Part shown: positions 8,192 through 16,649 of the stretch, piece after piece
Layout of the letters: every line of letters begins with the position of its first letter
Position numbering within the stretch: the first letter of the stretch is position 1
DNA from: Herminiimonas sp.
GTDB taxonomy: Bacteria > Pseudomonadota > Gammaproteobacteria > Burkholderiales > Burkholderiaceae_D
DNA: 64,000 nt
Direction of reading: 5' to 3'
Assembly: GCA_027310305.1 (NCBI GenBank)
Contig: DAIDBD010000007.1
Location: 153,114 to 217,113, forward strand
Notes under the pieces: generated by a model
The model's input: only the letters and a program-made list of their open reading frames with translations
Told to the model about the DNA's origin: nothing
Database searches by the model: none
Translations under genes and position numbers: made by a program

Positions 8192-9937
8192 CTACGCATT
8201 AGGCTCAGGCTGAGGAGCGGCCGCCGCTTCCGGCTCGGGCTCGGAGGGCGCGGGGTCAAGTTCGAGGTAGACGTAGCTCGGCTCGCGTCGGAGTCCCTCG
8301 GCCGGAGACGTGCGCACCAATCGCAAGTTCTCGGCATCGTAGGTCATGCCATCCACCAGGCACGACTCGGCGACGCGAGGGTTGTACCCGTGCAGCCAGA
8401 CGAAGTTCTTCTTCGTCCAGGCCAGCACGGCTTTCTGAAGCGCCCGGCTGTCCTTGTCGTAGTCGACCTGGCTGACAGCGAGTCCCATCACGTTCAAGCA
8501 GAAGCCAAGAATCTTTGCCCCTTTGAAGTTGGCGAAGCGCCTCATGCCAGCAATCTCGTCGTAGAGAAGCCGGCGCACCTTGAACTTCACAACACGGCCG
8601 GCTGGGCCGTCGAGGTGATTGAAGTTGAACAGCTCACCCCACACCGAGTTGTGCTGAATCGACCAGCAGCCCCACTCCGGCGACCTGACCGCCGAAGCAT
8701 GGAAGATCACCTCGAAGATCATGCTGGCGATATGATCATAGAAGGTCTCGCGTGGGTGGCCGTGCTTCTCTTTCACACGAATGCGGACGTGATCGGGAAC
8801 TCCCTTTTCGTCGAGGATCTTGACCGCGTCTTTGATAAACTCGACAACGACACGAAGTCGGCGGGACGAGTCGGTGTCCCAAGCGCTGGTGAGTTCGTTC
8901 AGCGTATAGAGATCGGAGGCAGCATTCTCGATGTAGCCCTTCGCGCGATAGAGCACGAACGAATGGCCGCCATACCCTTCTTTGACATAGCTGCGGAAGG
9001 TTATCAACACCACCCGGCAGTAGGCTTCCCACTGCCCGGCGTCCCATTCCCTCTTACCGTAGATGTCAGGGTCAAGCAGGGTTCCGATTGTCTCGACCAT
9101 CTCGTAGTTAGCGAACATCGCTTGGCTGAGAGGCTTGTGGTAACCGATCAGGCCCGACTCGTAGCCCTCTGCTTCGTGGTAGAGGAATGAGTCCTTGTTT
9201 GCCAGTGCTTCGTTGACAATGTTCTTGGCGTAGGTCTCGACTTGGATGCCGTGCTTTTTCATCTCTGCCATTGCCTGGAACACGGCCAGGGCGGTACCAG
9301 GCGAAGACTCGACGATTGCGCGGCACAGTCTTTTGTCGGCAATGAGCAGAAGCAGGTCGTTGGCATACCCCTCCACCTTCGGTGGGGTACGCTTCGCTTC
9401 CCTTTCGCGCTCGACCCGGTAGTTCTTGAGCCTGCCCCTATCCGTAGCGTGGCGGACGAGCGAACTGGCCGAGTAGGCTAGCTCGTCTGCGATTACGGCG
9501 AGCTCCGTCGGTGATCCCTTGAGGATGAATCGATACAGGGTCTGCGCGAAGCGCTCGGCGTTGTGCCTGCCGTACTTGGGTGGACGGATAAACGCGAACC
9601 AAGTCCAAGTGAGGAACGTCAGCAGGAACAATCCGCCCAAGATCGCTTGCCACGATGCAGGCGTCAGGAGGTTGCCCTTTGGTACGAGCCACTGCTCGGC
9701 GCGCCAGAGGTCCGTCAGCAGCGTGAGCACGCCGACAGCGGTGACGACCGAGAACGTGATGCCTAGTAGAGGTATGGGGGTGGTCCGAACCCGGAACCGG
9801 TAGCGGACGTCGGCGATTGTCCAGGCCAACACCATGAGCGCGAGACCCGCGAGGAACTCTGAGAAGCCGAAGAACTTCTGCCCACTGCCATCGAGATGGA
9901 TGAAGCAAACGCCCACGAAGCACTGTTCAACTGTCAC
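8192..9937 (-). CDS. Unknown membrane protein with large cytoplasmic domain (cargo)
   Basis: The 581-residue product starts at GTG 9937, preceded by a strong GGAGGAGGT ribosome binding site. Three hydrophobic helices lie at about residues 25-43, 53-75 and 93-113. The remaining ~465 residues look soluble and mostly helical, with no motif I recognise. The C-terminus is Glu/Pro/Ala-rich low-complexity. It stands alone between convergent PFL_4697 and the hipBA pair, in a slot where the conjugation genes of related ICEs run on uninterrupted, so it is cargo. Membrane anchor plus large soluble part and an island location would fit a defence protein, but that is inference only. Confidence 0.8.
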   Translation of the reverse strand: MTVEQCFVGVCFIHLDGSGQKFFGFSEFLAGLALMVLAWTIADVRYRFRVRTTPIPLLGITFSVVTAVGVLTLLTDLWRAEQWLVPKGNLLTPASWQAILGGLFLLTFLTWTWFAFIRPPKYGRHNAERFAQTLYRFILKGSPTELAVIADELAYSASSLVRHATDRGRLKNYRVEREREAKRTPPKVEGYANDLLLLIADKRLCRAIVESSPGTALAVFQAMAEMKKHGIQVETYAKNIVNEALANKDSFLYHEAEGYESGLIGYHKPLSQAMFANYEMVETIGTLLDPDIYGKREWDAGQWEAYCRVVLITFRSYVKEGYGGHSFVLYRAKGYIENAASDLYTLNELTSAWDTDSSRRLRVVVEFIKDAVKILDEKGVPDHVRIRVKEKHGHPRETFYDHIASMIFEVIFHASAVRSPEWGCWSIQHNSVWGELFNFNHLDGPAGRVVKFKVRRLLYDEIAGMRRFANFKGAKILGFCLNVMGLAVSQVDYDKDSRALQKAVLAWTKKNFVWLHGYNPRVAESCLVDGMTYDAENLRLVRTSPAEGLRREPSYVYLELDPAPSEPEPEAAAAPQPEPNA

Positions 9938-10093
9938 TTGGACCTCCTCCTTGTATCCGTCGCATTCATCGTCGAGTCTTCAAGCGGATGCGGATGCCCG
10001 CGATCTGTATCTGCCTGAATTCGACTTCAGGTCGAATCCTGTATAGCCAGTCTCGTCGATGTGAAAGCATTCCATGTCCGCCCCTCGCTTCCG

Positions 10094-11398
10094 TCACCGC
10101 CCGAGCAGCGCGGCGGCGGCATCCATCTGTTCGTGCTCGAAGGCAGGCGCGAAGTCATCCAGCTCGACCGCGCGCAATCCAACCTCCGGGCTGAGCGCGA
10201 CCTGGCGCCAGCTCGATACTGCGGCATGCACCTCGCCCAGCACGGCCAGGGCCTGTGCCTCGTCGAGCGCGAAGTACGATGCGCGGGCCAGCAGCATCTG
10301 CACGTCGGTGATCGGCCCATCCTGCTCGGTCAGCCAGGTCTTGGACTCCCTGTCCTTGTCCGGGAAGGGATTGATGTCGAAGGCAGGCGCCAGACGCCAC
10401 AGCCCGTGCTCCACGTGCAGGAATCCGTGGTTCTGCAGGTGATCGTCCACGTTGGTGATCAGCAGGTTGAGCACCAGGCGGCGCCAAAGCTGGCGTACAT
10501 CCTCGGTGGGCGCGTGGCTGTGGGAGCGGATGGCGTCTGCGATCTCCATGTAGCTACGATCCTCCTCGCGCGAGGCTTGCAGCAGCGATGCGGCCGACTG
10601 GTAGGGGATGCGGCCGTCTTCGCCGTCGCGATCGAACCGGCGGATCACCGCTACCGGCACCTCGTTTCCCCTGTCACCCAGCAAGACGATGCGCGCGGGC
10701 GCGGCATCGATGCCCGCCTGCGCCGCCAGTTTCAGGGCCAGCACCTCGCCGCGCGTGACGCTGCGGGTGTCGCCCACGCTCGGAAACTTGCCGATGGCCA
10801 GCCAGCCGTCCTCGTCCACCATCGTGCACTTGGGCCGCAGTCCGCCAAGCGATGTGCCCTTGCCTTGCAGGTAACGCAAATCCTCCGCCGATTCCTGCCC
10901 GCGTTCGACGGCACGGCTGGCCTGGTAGATGTGCTCCAGCTCGATTAACGGCGGCGTGTTGCGCCGGCCTTTCGCGACCGTCCTGTGCCACGTTCCATCT
11001 GCATCGCGCAGGCGCACTGCACCGACGCGGCTAAAGTCGTCGACTGCCAGCAGGTAGTCCAGCTCGGTGAGGGCAGGCAGTCCCGGATCGACCCGACGGC
11101 GCTTGGCATGGTCGCGGGCGATGATGCGTCGGCCCCAGGCATCCGGCGCGGTATCTGCGATCGCACCATGGAACACGGAATCATGGGGCGATGCGGCCTT
11201 GTGCGGCTGGTGGCCCGGCATGAGCTGCAGGTCGGCCGACACGTTGAAGCACGCCGGATGGGCCAGCCAAGCCGCATCATAGGCGAAGGCGCTGTTCTCG
11301 CGCCGGCCCTGCCGGACATAGATGAGCGAACCGACCGGCAGGCCTGCCTTGCCGATGCACAACTGGACCTGCTGACGGATCGGAGCGACGGCAGCCAT
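10094..11398 (-). CDS. hipA: HipA-family serine/threonine kinase toxin
   Basis: The 434-residue protein is a HipA-like kinase; members phosphorylate tRNA synthetases or related targets and cause growth arrest. The N-terminal subdomain (about 10-110) contains LIYVRQGRRENSAFAYDAAWL. The kinase core has the Gly-rich GTSLGGLRPK (about residue 230), the catalytic-loop equivalent LITNVDDHLQNHGFL with its Asp and Asn, and the metal-binding FDINPFPD that replaces DFG. The ATG overlaps the antitoxin stop as TGATG, so toxin synthesis is coupled to the antitoxin. Length is normal and all key residues appear present, so it is probably active. Confidence 0.92.
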   Translation of the reverse strand: MAAVAPIRQQVQLCIGKAGLPVGSLIYVRQGRRENSAFAYDAAWLAHPACFNVSADLQLMPGHQPHKAASPHDSVFHGAIADTAPDAWGRRIIARDHAKRRRVDPGLPALTELDYLLAVDDFSRVGAVRLRDADGTWHRTVAKGRRNTPPLIELEHIYQASRAVERGQESAEDLRYLQGKGTSLGGLRPKCTMVDEDGWLAIGKFPSVGDTRSVTRGEVLALKLAAQAGIDAAPARIVLLGDRGNEVPVAVIRRFDRDGEDGRIPYQSAASLLQASREEDRSYMEIADAIRSHSHAPTEDVRQLWRRLVLNLLITNVDDHLQNHGFLHVEHGLWRLAPAFDINPFPDKDRESKTWLTEQDGPITDVQMLLARASYFALDEAQALAVLGEVHAAVSSWRQVALSPEVGLRAVELDDFAPAFEHEQMDAAAALLGR

Positions 11399-11724
11399 CA
11401 GAGCGCTCCCGAGCTGCCGCCGGGCTTGCTGCGCACGCGCTTGGGCAAGCGCTCGTCCATCAGCGTCAGGCCGATCTCGTCGTGAGCAGTGTCCAGCAGA
11501 TGCTCCAGCGCCTGGATTTCGCCGAAGACATGCAGCGCACGGGCGAAAAAGTGGATGGGCACGCGCACGTCACCTTTCTCCATGCGGCGCACGGTGGAAA
11601 GGGATGCCCCCATGCGCTCGGCCAGCGAAGCCTGCGAGATATGGCGGCGCCGGCGCGCCAGCGAAATGTCGCTGCCGAGCTTGTGGATGGCGCGCTCGAC
11701 AGGCAGGGGGATCGGGGATTCCAT
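11398..11724 (-). CDS. hipB: HipB-like helix-turn-helix antitoxin
   Basis: The 108-residue XRE-type protein has its helix-turn-helix at about residues 22-52 (ISQASLAERMGASLSTVRRM). I chose ATG 11724 because GGGAG lies 7 bases upstream; an in-frame TTG at 11739 lacks that support. The C-terminal tail is basic, with Pro, Gly and Ser, which may bind HipA. As in known hipBA operons it should repress its own promoter, and a palindrome lies just upstream of the promoter identified at 11778-11807. It ends in a TGATG overlap with hipA. Confidence 0.9.
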   Translation of the reverse strand: MESPIPLPVERAIHKLGSDISLARRRRHISQASLAERMGASLSTVRRMEKGDVRVPIHFFARALHVFGEIQALEHLLDTAHDEIGLTLMDERLPKRVRSKPGGSSGAL

Positions 11725-11777
11725 GCTAATCGCTCCCAAAGGATTCTTAATGTCAGATACAGAGTTCTGTCGGGACG

Positions 11778-11807
11778 ATTATATCAGACGACACCATGAA
11801 ATAACAA
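11778..11807 (-). promoter_or_regulatory. hipBA promoter
   Basis: Reading the minus strand, TTGTTA (11802-11807) is separated by 18 bases from a perfect TATAAT (11778-11783). Transcription should start near 11771, giving a leader of about 47 bases before the hipB ATG. Confidence 0.7.
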
Positions 11808-11808
11808 T

Positions 11809-11830
11809 AAATGCTTCCATGGGAGCATTT
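11809..11830. promoter_or_regulatory. Palindromic operator upstream of hipBA
   Basis: A 22-bp dyad (arms AAATGCTTCCA and TGGGAGCATTT) with 10 of 11 pairs matched abuts the -35 box of the hipBA promoter. Position and symmetry fit a HipB dimer site. It also lies about 185 bases upstream of the RAQPRD gene on the other strand, so it could affect that promoter. Confidence 0.55.
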
Positions 11831-12014
11831 AAATCCATTTTGCAGTCCATCGAGAACTCTAAGGTGGCGGAATTGGTGCGCGCTACGCACTTCTGGCTCA
11901 ATGACTGGGCGGCGTTGCGCCATCAATCCGGTCGCACAGGAGTTCCCTTTTTCTGCTGCGCCTGAGTGGGGGGCGCAGCAGCATCAACACCATTCACTAC
12001 ACGGGGGAATGGCG

Positions 12015-12404
12015 ATGGAACAAACCCGCCGACGCATTGGCACATGGCCGCGCGCAATGGCTGCGTTGCCGCTGGTGTTGGCCCTCTCGATTTCGGCCGT
12101 GCGTCCGGCCATGGCCTCCGACAGTGCTCTGGAGCGCGAGCAACTCGCGGCCCTGGCGCGTCAGATCGAGTTGGCCGATCGGCTAGCCAACCATCTGGCA
12201 GACCAGGCCGCCAGCACCGCGTCGCCAGAGCGTGCCCGCTACCACTTCGACTACGCCCGGCTGCGCGCCGATCTGCAGCGCATCCGCGCCGGCGTGCAAG
12301 ACTACCTCGTTCCGCAGCGCGCCCAGCCGCGCGATCCCGTGGCCCTCACGGGCGACTACACCCGCAGCCGCATCGCAGACGATAAGGAGGCGCCGTCGCC
12401 ATGA
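12015..12404 (+). CDS. RAQPRD-family ICE protein (TIGR01690-like)
   Basis: This small exported protein contains the family's name-giving string (PQRAQPRDP) near its C-terminus. The signal peptide is MAALPLVLALSISAVRPAMA. The mature part is helical, with LEREQLAALARQIELADRLA and a conserved RYHFDYARLRADLQRI. ATG 12015 has GGGGGA 6 bases upstream; an ATG two codons earlier (12009) is possible but its spacing is too short. It opens the mating-pair-formation operon and overlaps the next gene by 4 bases. It is predicted to be periplasmic; its exact role is not known. Confidence 0.88.
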   Translation: MEQTRRRIGTWPRAMAALPLVLALSISAVRPAMASDSALEREQLAALARQIELADRLANHLADQAASTASPERARYHFDYARLRADLQRIRAGVQDYLVPQRAQPRDPVALTGDYTRSRIADDKEAPSP

Positions 12405-12640
12405 CCCCTTCCGCCGATCAGGTCGCCGCGTTCCAGGCCAACGGCGGCTTCACGCCCGCGACCGTATCCACCGTCGTGCTCGGCTTCGTCTTCGCCATCC
12501 TGCTGCTGTGGGGCGTATGGGCGATGCGCACCGCCTATGTCGGCTGGGCCGAGCAGCGGCTGTCCCAACGCCAGTTCCTCGGTGTCATCGTGCGTTTTGT
12601 CGCGATGTACCTGGTGCTGAGCTTCTTCCTTCTGTCCTGA
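12401..12640 (+). CDS. Small ICE membrane protein, PFL_4701 family (TIGR03758-like)
   Basis: The 79-residue protein has two membrane helices, at about 22-42 (VSTVVLGFVFAILLLWGVWAM) and 62-79 (GVIVRFVAMYLVLSFFLL). It starts at an ATG overlapping the upstream stop, preceded by AAGGAGG. Size, topology and place between RAQPRD and the pilin-like gene identify the PFL_4701 family. It is probably an inner-membrane component or a small pilin-related subunit of the type IV secretion system. Confidence 0.87.
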   Translation: MTPSADQVAAFQANGGFTPATVSTVVLGFVFAILLLWGVWAMRTAYVGWAEQRLSQRQFLGVIVRFVAMYLVLSFFLLS

Positions 12641-12663
12641 CCACCACGAAAGGGTATTCCGCC

Positions 12664-13056
12664 ATGAACGCTTCTTCCCTTGCGCATCGCGCTTCCTCCC
12701 GCTTCCCGCTGCCCACCCCGCAGCGTATTGCTGCTGCATTCGCGCCGCTGGCGAGTGCAGTCGCACCGCTGTCCTCACACGCGGCCGGCCTACCCACGAT
12801 GGAAGATCCGTCGCGTGGTACGGGCAGCGGCATCATGCAGACGCTGCAGAACTACGGCTACGACATCGTGCTGCTGGTCGCACTGCTCGTGGTCGCTTCG
12901 ATGTTCATCGGCGTCTGCTACCACGCCTACACGCGCTACGCGGAGATTCACACCGGCCGCGCCACCTGGGGTCAGTTCGGTCTGACCGTGGCGGTCGGCG
13001 CCATCCTGCTGGTCGTCGGCATCTGGTTGCTTACCAAGGCCACCGGCGTGCTGTAA
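12664..13056 (+). CDS. Pilin-like ICE membrane protein, PFL_4702 family (TIGR03745-like)
   Basis: The 130-residue product has a long signal region ending near SSHAAG (about residue 42). It is followed by a short loop with TMEDPSRGTGSGIMQTLQNYGYD and two membrane helices at about 67-87 and 103-127. Architecture and length match TraA/VirB2-type propilins, and the family always sits here in PFGI-1-type clusters, so it is the likely conjugative pilin. Start ATG 12664 follows the GAAAGG of the short intergenic space. Confidence 0.87.
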   Translation: MNASSLAHRASSRFPLPTPQRIAAAFAPLASAVAPLSSHAAGLPTMEDPSRGTGSGIMQTLQNYGYDIVLLVALLVVASMFIGVCYHAYTRYAEIHTGRATWGQFGLTVAVGAILLVVGIWLLTKATGVL

Positions 13057-13068
13057 GGGCCACAACCG

Positions 13069-13554
13069 ATGGCTGGCTCGATGGACAGTCCGCAGGACGT
13101 CCCGCGCGACGGGCTGGTGACCTTTCTGCCGCATCGCCTGAACCGGCATCCGGTGGTCGTGCGCGGGCTCACCGCCGATGAGCTGTGGGTCTGCGCGGGC
13201 CTGTCGGCCACGGCCGGCTTCGTGGCCGGGGTGCCGCTGGCGTGGCTCACCCACAGCATCGCCATGGTCCCGACGCTGATCGTCGTGGGCATCGGCATCG
13301 GCGTCTTCGTGGGCGGGGGACTGCTGCGCCGGTACAAGCGCGGCCGACCCGAGACCTGGCTGTATCGCCAGCTCCAGTGGCAGCTCGCGCTGCACCACCC
13401 CGCGCTGGCGGCCCACGTGGGCGGTGGGCAGCTCATCACCCGCTCGGGCTGGTGGACCACGCGGCGCCAGCGCCCCGGCCACCACGCCACGCGAGCCGCG
13501 GCTGTTCCGCCCTCGGAACGGGCGGCACGCAGAGACAGGAGGTCCATCCAGTGA
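13069..13554 (+). CDS. Conjugal transfer protein, TraL-like (TIGR03750 family)
   Basis: The 161-residue inner-membrane protein has the conserved opening LPHRLNRHPVVVRGLTADEL. Two membrane helices follow at about 45-62 and 66-88 (AMVPTLIVVGIGIGVFVGGGLL), then the motif RYKRGRPETWLYRQLQWQLA. This is the TraL/VirB3-like family of these ICEs, which connects pilin assembly to the TraC-type ATPase. The stop overlaps the next start as GTGA. The C-terminal tail is Arg-rich and longer than the core family needs. Confidence 0.88.
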   Translation: MAGSMDSPQDVPRDGLVTFLPHRLNRHPVVVRGLTADELWVCAGLSATAGFVAGVPLAWLTHSIAMVPTLIVVGIGIGVFVGGGLLRRYKRGRPETWLYRQLQWQLALHHPALAAHVGGGQLITRSGWWTTRRQRPGHHATRAAAVPPSERAARRDRRSIQ

Positions 13555-14252
13555 GCCGGTTTCGCAATGAGGTCATGCACCTGCAAGCCCACGTGAAGAC
13601 ACTGCGTCTGGGCGCCGCCGCACTGTTCGTGGTCGCGCTGCTGCTTGGCGCGGGTTGGTGGAGCGCGCCCAAGAGCCTGACTATCCACGTGCCGCCCGAC
13701 CTGCGCTCGGGCAGCACCCGCAAGTGGTGGGAGGTGCCGCCGGAGAGCGTCTACGCCTTCACGTTCTACATCTGGCAGCAGGCACAGCGCTGGCCGACCA
13801 ATGGCGAGGAGGACTACCCGCGCAACCTGCGCGCGCTGTCCACCTATTTCACGCCGAGCTGCCGGGCCTTTCTGCAGCAGGACTACGAGTACCGGCGCGG
13901 CAACGGCGAGCTGCGCCAGCGCGTGCGCGGCATCTACGAGATCCCGGGCCGGGGCTACGGCGACGACCCGGCATCGCGCGTCCAGGTGCTGTCCGCCAAC
14001 GACTGGATCGTCACGCTGGACGTGAGCGCCGACGAGTACCTCGGGTCGGAGCAGGTCAAGCGCGCGCTGGTGCGTTACGCACTGAAGGTCGTGCGCATGG
14101 ACATCGACCCCGAACGCAACCCCTTCGGCCTGGCGCTGGATTGCTATGCCAATGCGCCCCAGCGCATCGAGACCCCACCGGCTCCGGCGCCCGCCGGCAA
14201 GCCCGCCACGCCCGTCAGCCCAGCTGCGCCTTTGCAGGGAGCAACCCCATGA
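13551..14252 (+). CDS. TraE/VirB8-like ICE protein, PFL_4703 family (TIGR03746-like)
   Basis: The gene starts at GTG 13551, with an AGGAGGT ribosome binding site at 13536-13542. The 233-residue product has one N-terminal membrane helix (about 20-38, LGAAALFVVALLLGAGWW). A periplasmic VirB8/TraE-like domain follows with VPPESVYAFTFYIWQQAQRW and NDWIVTLDVSADEYLG. The C-terminal 30 residues are Pro/Ala-rich. It is a core scaffold of the secretion channel. It overlaps both neighbours by 4 bases. Confidence 0.9.
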   Translation: MSRFRNEVMHLQAHVKTLRLGAAALFVVALLLGAGWWSAPKSLTIHVPPDLRSGSTRKWWEVPPESVYAFTFYIWQQAQRWPTNGEEDYPRNLRALSTYFTPSCRAFLQQDYEYRRGNGELRQRVRGIYEIPGRGYGDDPASRVQVLSANDWIVTLDVSADEYLGSEQVKRALVRYALKVVRMDIDPERNPFGLALDCYANAPQRIETPPAPAPAGKPATPVSPAAPLQGATP

Positions 14253-15181
14253 AGCGACTCATCCCGTCGGCCTTGGCCGGCATGCTGTTCGGCCTGGGGC
14301 TGGTGCCCGCCGTACAGGCCATGGAGATTCTGCGCTGGGAGCGGCTGCCCTTGGCCGTGCCTCTCGTGGTCGGCCAGGAGCGCGTGGTCTTCATCGACCG
14401 CAACGTGCGCATCGGCGTGCCGGCAGGCGTCGGCGAAAACCTGCGTGTGCAAAGCGCAGGCGGCGCAATCTACCTGCGCGCGAGCAAGCCCATCCCATCC
14501 ACGCGGCTGCAGCTGCAGGACATGGAATCCGGGGCGCTGATCCTGCTCGACATCGCCGCTGAGCCGGCGAAGGCGGGCCAGGCCGCGCTGGAACCGGTGC
14601 GCATTGTCGAAGGCGAAGCGACACCTGCGCACTACGGCGAGCAGGCAGGCATGCCTCCGAGCACCGACGACGACACGCAGGGCGATACACCTGCGTCGGG
14701 GCGCACGCCTACCCACAGGCGCGAAACGTCGGTGGCCGTGGTCCTGACCCGTTACGCGGCGCAGAACCTGTATGCGCCGCTGCGGACGGTGGAACCTGTT
14801 GCCGGCATCGGCCGCGTGAACCTGCGGCGCGATCTAGCGCTGGACACCTTGCTGCCCACACTGCCGGTACGGGCACGGGCACTGGCCGCCTGGCGGCTCG
14901 AAGACCAGTGGGTGACGGCCGTGCGGCTCACCAATACCGCCGCACGCTGGCTGGACCTCGATCCGCGCGCCCTGCAAGGCGATTTCGTGGCGGCGACGTT
15001 CCAGCACACTACATTGGGGCCGGCCGGCCAGTCGTCCGATACCACGGTGGTCTACCTCGTCACCCGCAAACATGGCCTGGCCGAGTCGCTGCTGCCGAGG
15101 ATAGGACGCATCGACGCCACCGTGAATCTGCCGCCTGCCGGCGCCGCCGGCACGACCGAGGGAGCCGGCGATGAAAAGTAA
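14249..15181 (+). CDS. TraK/VirB9-like ICE protein, PFL_4704 family (TIGR03749-like)
   Basis: The 310-residue exported protein has a signal peptide (residues 1-24, ending VQAME). The conserved start of the mature protein is ILRWERLPLAVPLVVGQERVVF, and a later beta-rich domain includes VAVVLTRYAAQNLYAPLRTV. TraK/VirB9-like proteins form the outer-membrane core ring of the secretion channel with TraB and TraV homologues, which are the next two genes. It overlaps the downstream gene by 11 bases. Confidence 0.88.
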   Translation: MKRLIPSALAGMLFGLGLVPAVQAMEILRWERLPLAVPLVVGQERVVFIDRNVRIGVPAGVGENLRVQSAGGAIYLRASKPIPSTRLQLQDMESGALILLDIAAEPAKAGQAALEPVRIVEGEATPAHYGEQAGMPPSTDDDTQGDTPASGRTPTHRRETSVAVVLTRYAAQNLYAPLRTVEPVAGIGRVNLRRDLALDTLLPTLPVRARALAAWRLEDQWVTAVRLTNTAARWLDLDPRALQGDFVAATFQHTTLGPAGQSSDTTVVYLVTRKHGLAESLLPRIGRIDATVNLPPAGAAGTTEGAGDEK

Positions 15182-16649
15182 CCCGCTGCTGAAGTGGCTC
15201 TTGATCCCGATGGGGCTGCTGCTGGTCTTCGTCGGCATCAAGCTGTTCTCCGGCGAGCGGGGCGCCAGGCCCGCACCGGCCGGCGCCGCCAGCCAGCTCA
15301 CGCCCGAGGAAATGAAGGCCCTGGGCGTCGAGGGCGACACGCCGCGCGATACCGTCGCCACGCTGGTGGCCCAGGTCAAGCAGTTGCGCAACGAGTTGCA
15401 GACCGCGCTCACCGACAACAAGAATCAGAAGGCCGAGAACGAGCGCATGCGCACCCGCGAGGGCGCGATCGACCAGCGCATCCAGACCGCATTGGATGGC
15501 GAGCGCGGCCGCCTGCAGCAGGACCGCGAGCAAGTGGCCAACGATCGCCAGCAGACCCAGGGCCTGCTGCAAGACCTGCAGCGTCGCCTCGACAGCCTCT
15601 CCGGCAAAGGCAGCCAAGCCGATCTGCCGGTCGGGCTGGGCCTGGAGGACGGCGACGGAAAGAACTTCGGCGGCAGTCAGAGCGGCGGCACCCGCTCCGG
15701 CAGCGGCGGTGGCACGCGCTGGGTCGAGCCGGACGATGCGAAGCCGACCAAGAACGGCGGCACAACTGGCGGGCTGAACTTCCCGACGAGCTTTGGCCCG
15801 GCGCAGAAGGCCCTCTCGAACGCCGCCGATACAGCGGCCGATGCCGGCACTCAGGTGGCCAGCGCGGTGCGCCCGTCCGCCAAGCCGGTCTACACGGTGC
15901 CGTCGAACTCGACGCTGATGGGCTCGATCGCGATGACCGCGCTGATCGGGCGCGTGCCGATCGACGGCACGGTGAACGACCCGTACCCGTTCAAGGTGTT
16001 GATCGGCCCGGACAACCTGACCGCCAACGGCATCGACATTCCCGACGTGGCCGGCGCCATCGTCAGCGGCACGGCCTCGGGCGACTGGACGCTCTCGTGC
16101 GTACGCGGCCAGATTCGCAGCGTCACCTTCGTGTTCCAGGACGGCACGATCCGCACCGTGCCGGAGGACGGCAACCGCGCGCAGGGCAGCGGCGGTCAAG
16201 CCCATGGCGCCAATGGCAATAGCACCACGCAGGGCGGCCTGGGCTGGATCAGCGATCCCTATGGCATCCCGTGCGTCTCGGGGGAGCGGCGCAGCAACGC
16301 CCAGCAGTACCTCGGGTCGCAGGCTTTGATCACCGCGGCCGGTGCCGGCGCGGCGTCGCTCATCAAGTCCAACAACGGCAGCGTGGCCGTGGTCGCCAAC
16401 AGCAACGGCTCGCTCGGCACGGTCGGCATCAGCGGCAACGAGGCCATGGGCCGTATCCTGGCCGGCGGCGTGCAGGAAATGTCGCAGTGGGTCAACAAGC
16501 TCTACGGCCAGGCGTTCGCCGCGGTCTATGTACAGCCCGGCGCCAAGGTCGCCGTGCATCTGGAGCAGCCGCTCAACATCGACTACGACGCCAAGGGGCG
16601 CCGGGTCAATCACCGCATCGGAGGCGCCCATGCGTCGGATCTGGACTGA
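15171..16649 (+). CDS. TraB/VirB10-like ICE protein, PFL_4705 family (TIGR03752-like)
   Basis: The 492-residue protein has a membrane helix at about residues 7-25 (LKWLLIPMGLLLVFVGIKLF). A coiled coil follows at about 60-150 (VAQVKQLRNELQTALTDNKN and repeats), then a Gly/Ser-rich linker near 165-185. The C-terminal VirB10-like beta-barrel domain contains VPSNSTLMGSIAMTALIGRV and AQQYLGSQALITAAGAGAAS. It should span from the inner membrane to the outer-membrane core. It overlaps the lipoprotein gene downstream by 20 bases. Confidence 0.92.
   Translation: MKSNPLLKWLLIPMGLLLVFVGIKLFSGERGARPAPAGAASQLTPEEMKALGVEGDTPRDTVATLVAQVKQLRNELQTALTDNKNQKAENERMRTREGAIDQRIQTALDGERGRLQQDREQVANDRQQTQGLLQDLQRRLDSLSGKGSQADLPVGLGLEDGDGKNFGGSQSGGTRSGSGGGTRWVEPDDAKPTKNGGTTGGLNFPTSFGPAQKALSNAADTAADAGTQVASAVRPSAKPVYTVPSNSTLMGSIAMTALIGRVPIDGTVNDPYPFKVLIGPDNLTANGIDIPDVAGAIVSGTASGDWTLSCVRGQIRSVTFVFQDGTIRTVPEDGNRAQGSGGQAHGANGNSTTQGGLGWISDPYGIPCVSGERRSNAQQYLGSQALITAAGAGAASLIKSNNGSVAVVANSNGSLGTVGISGNEAMGRILAGGVQEMSQWVNKLYGQAFAAVYVQPGAKVAVHLEQPLNIDYDAKGRRVNHRIGGAHASDLD

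Noticed and set aside
11819..11965. 48-residue frame just upstream of the RAQPRD gene
   Set aside because: Its ATG lies inside the hipBA operator palindrome, it has no ribosome binding site, and nothing in it is recognisable.
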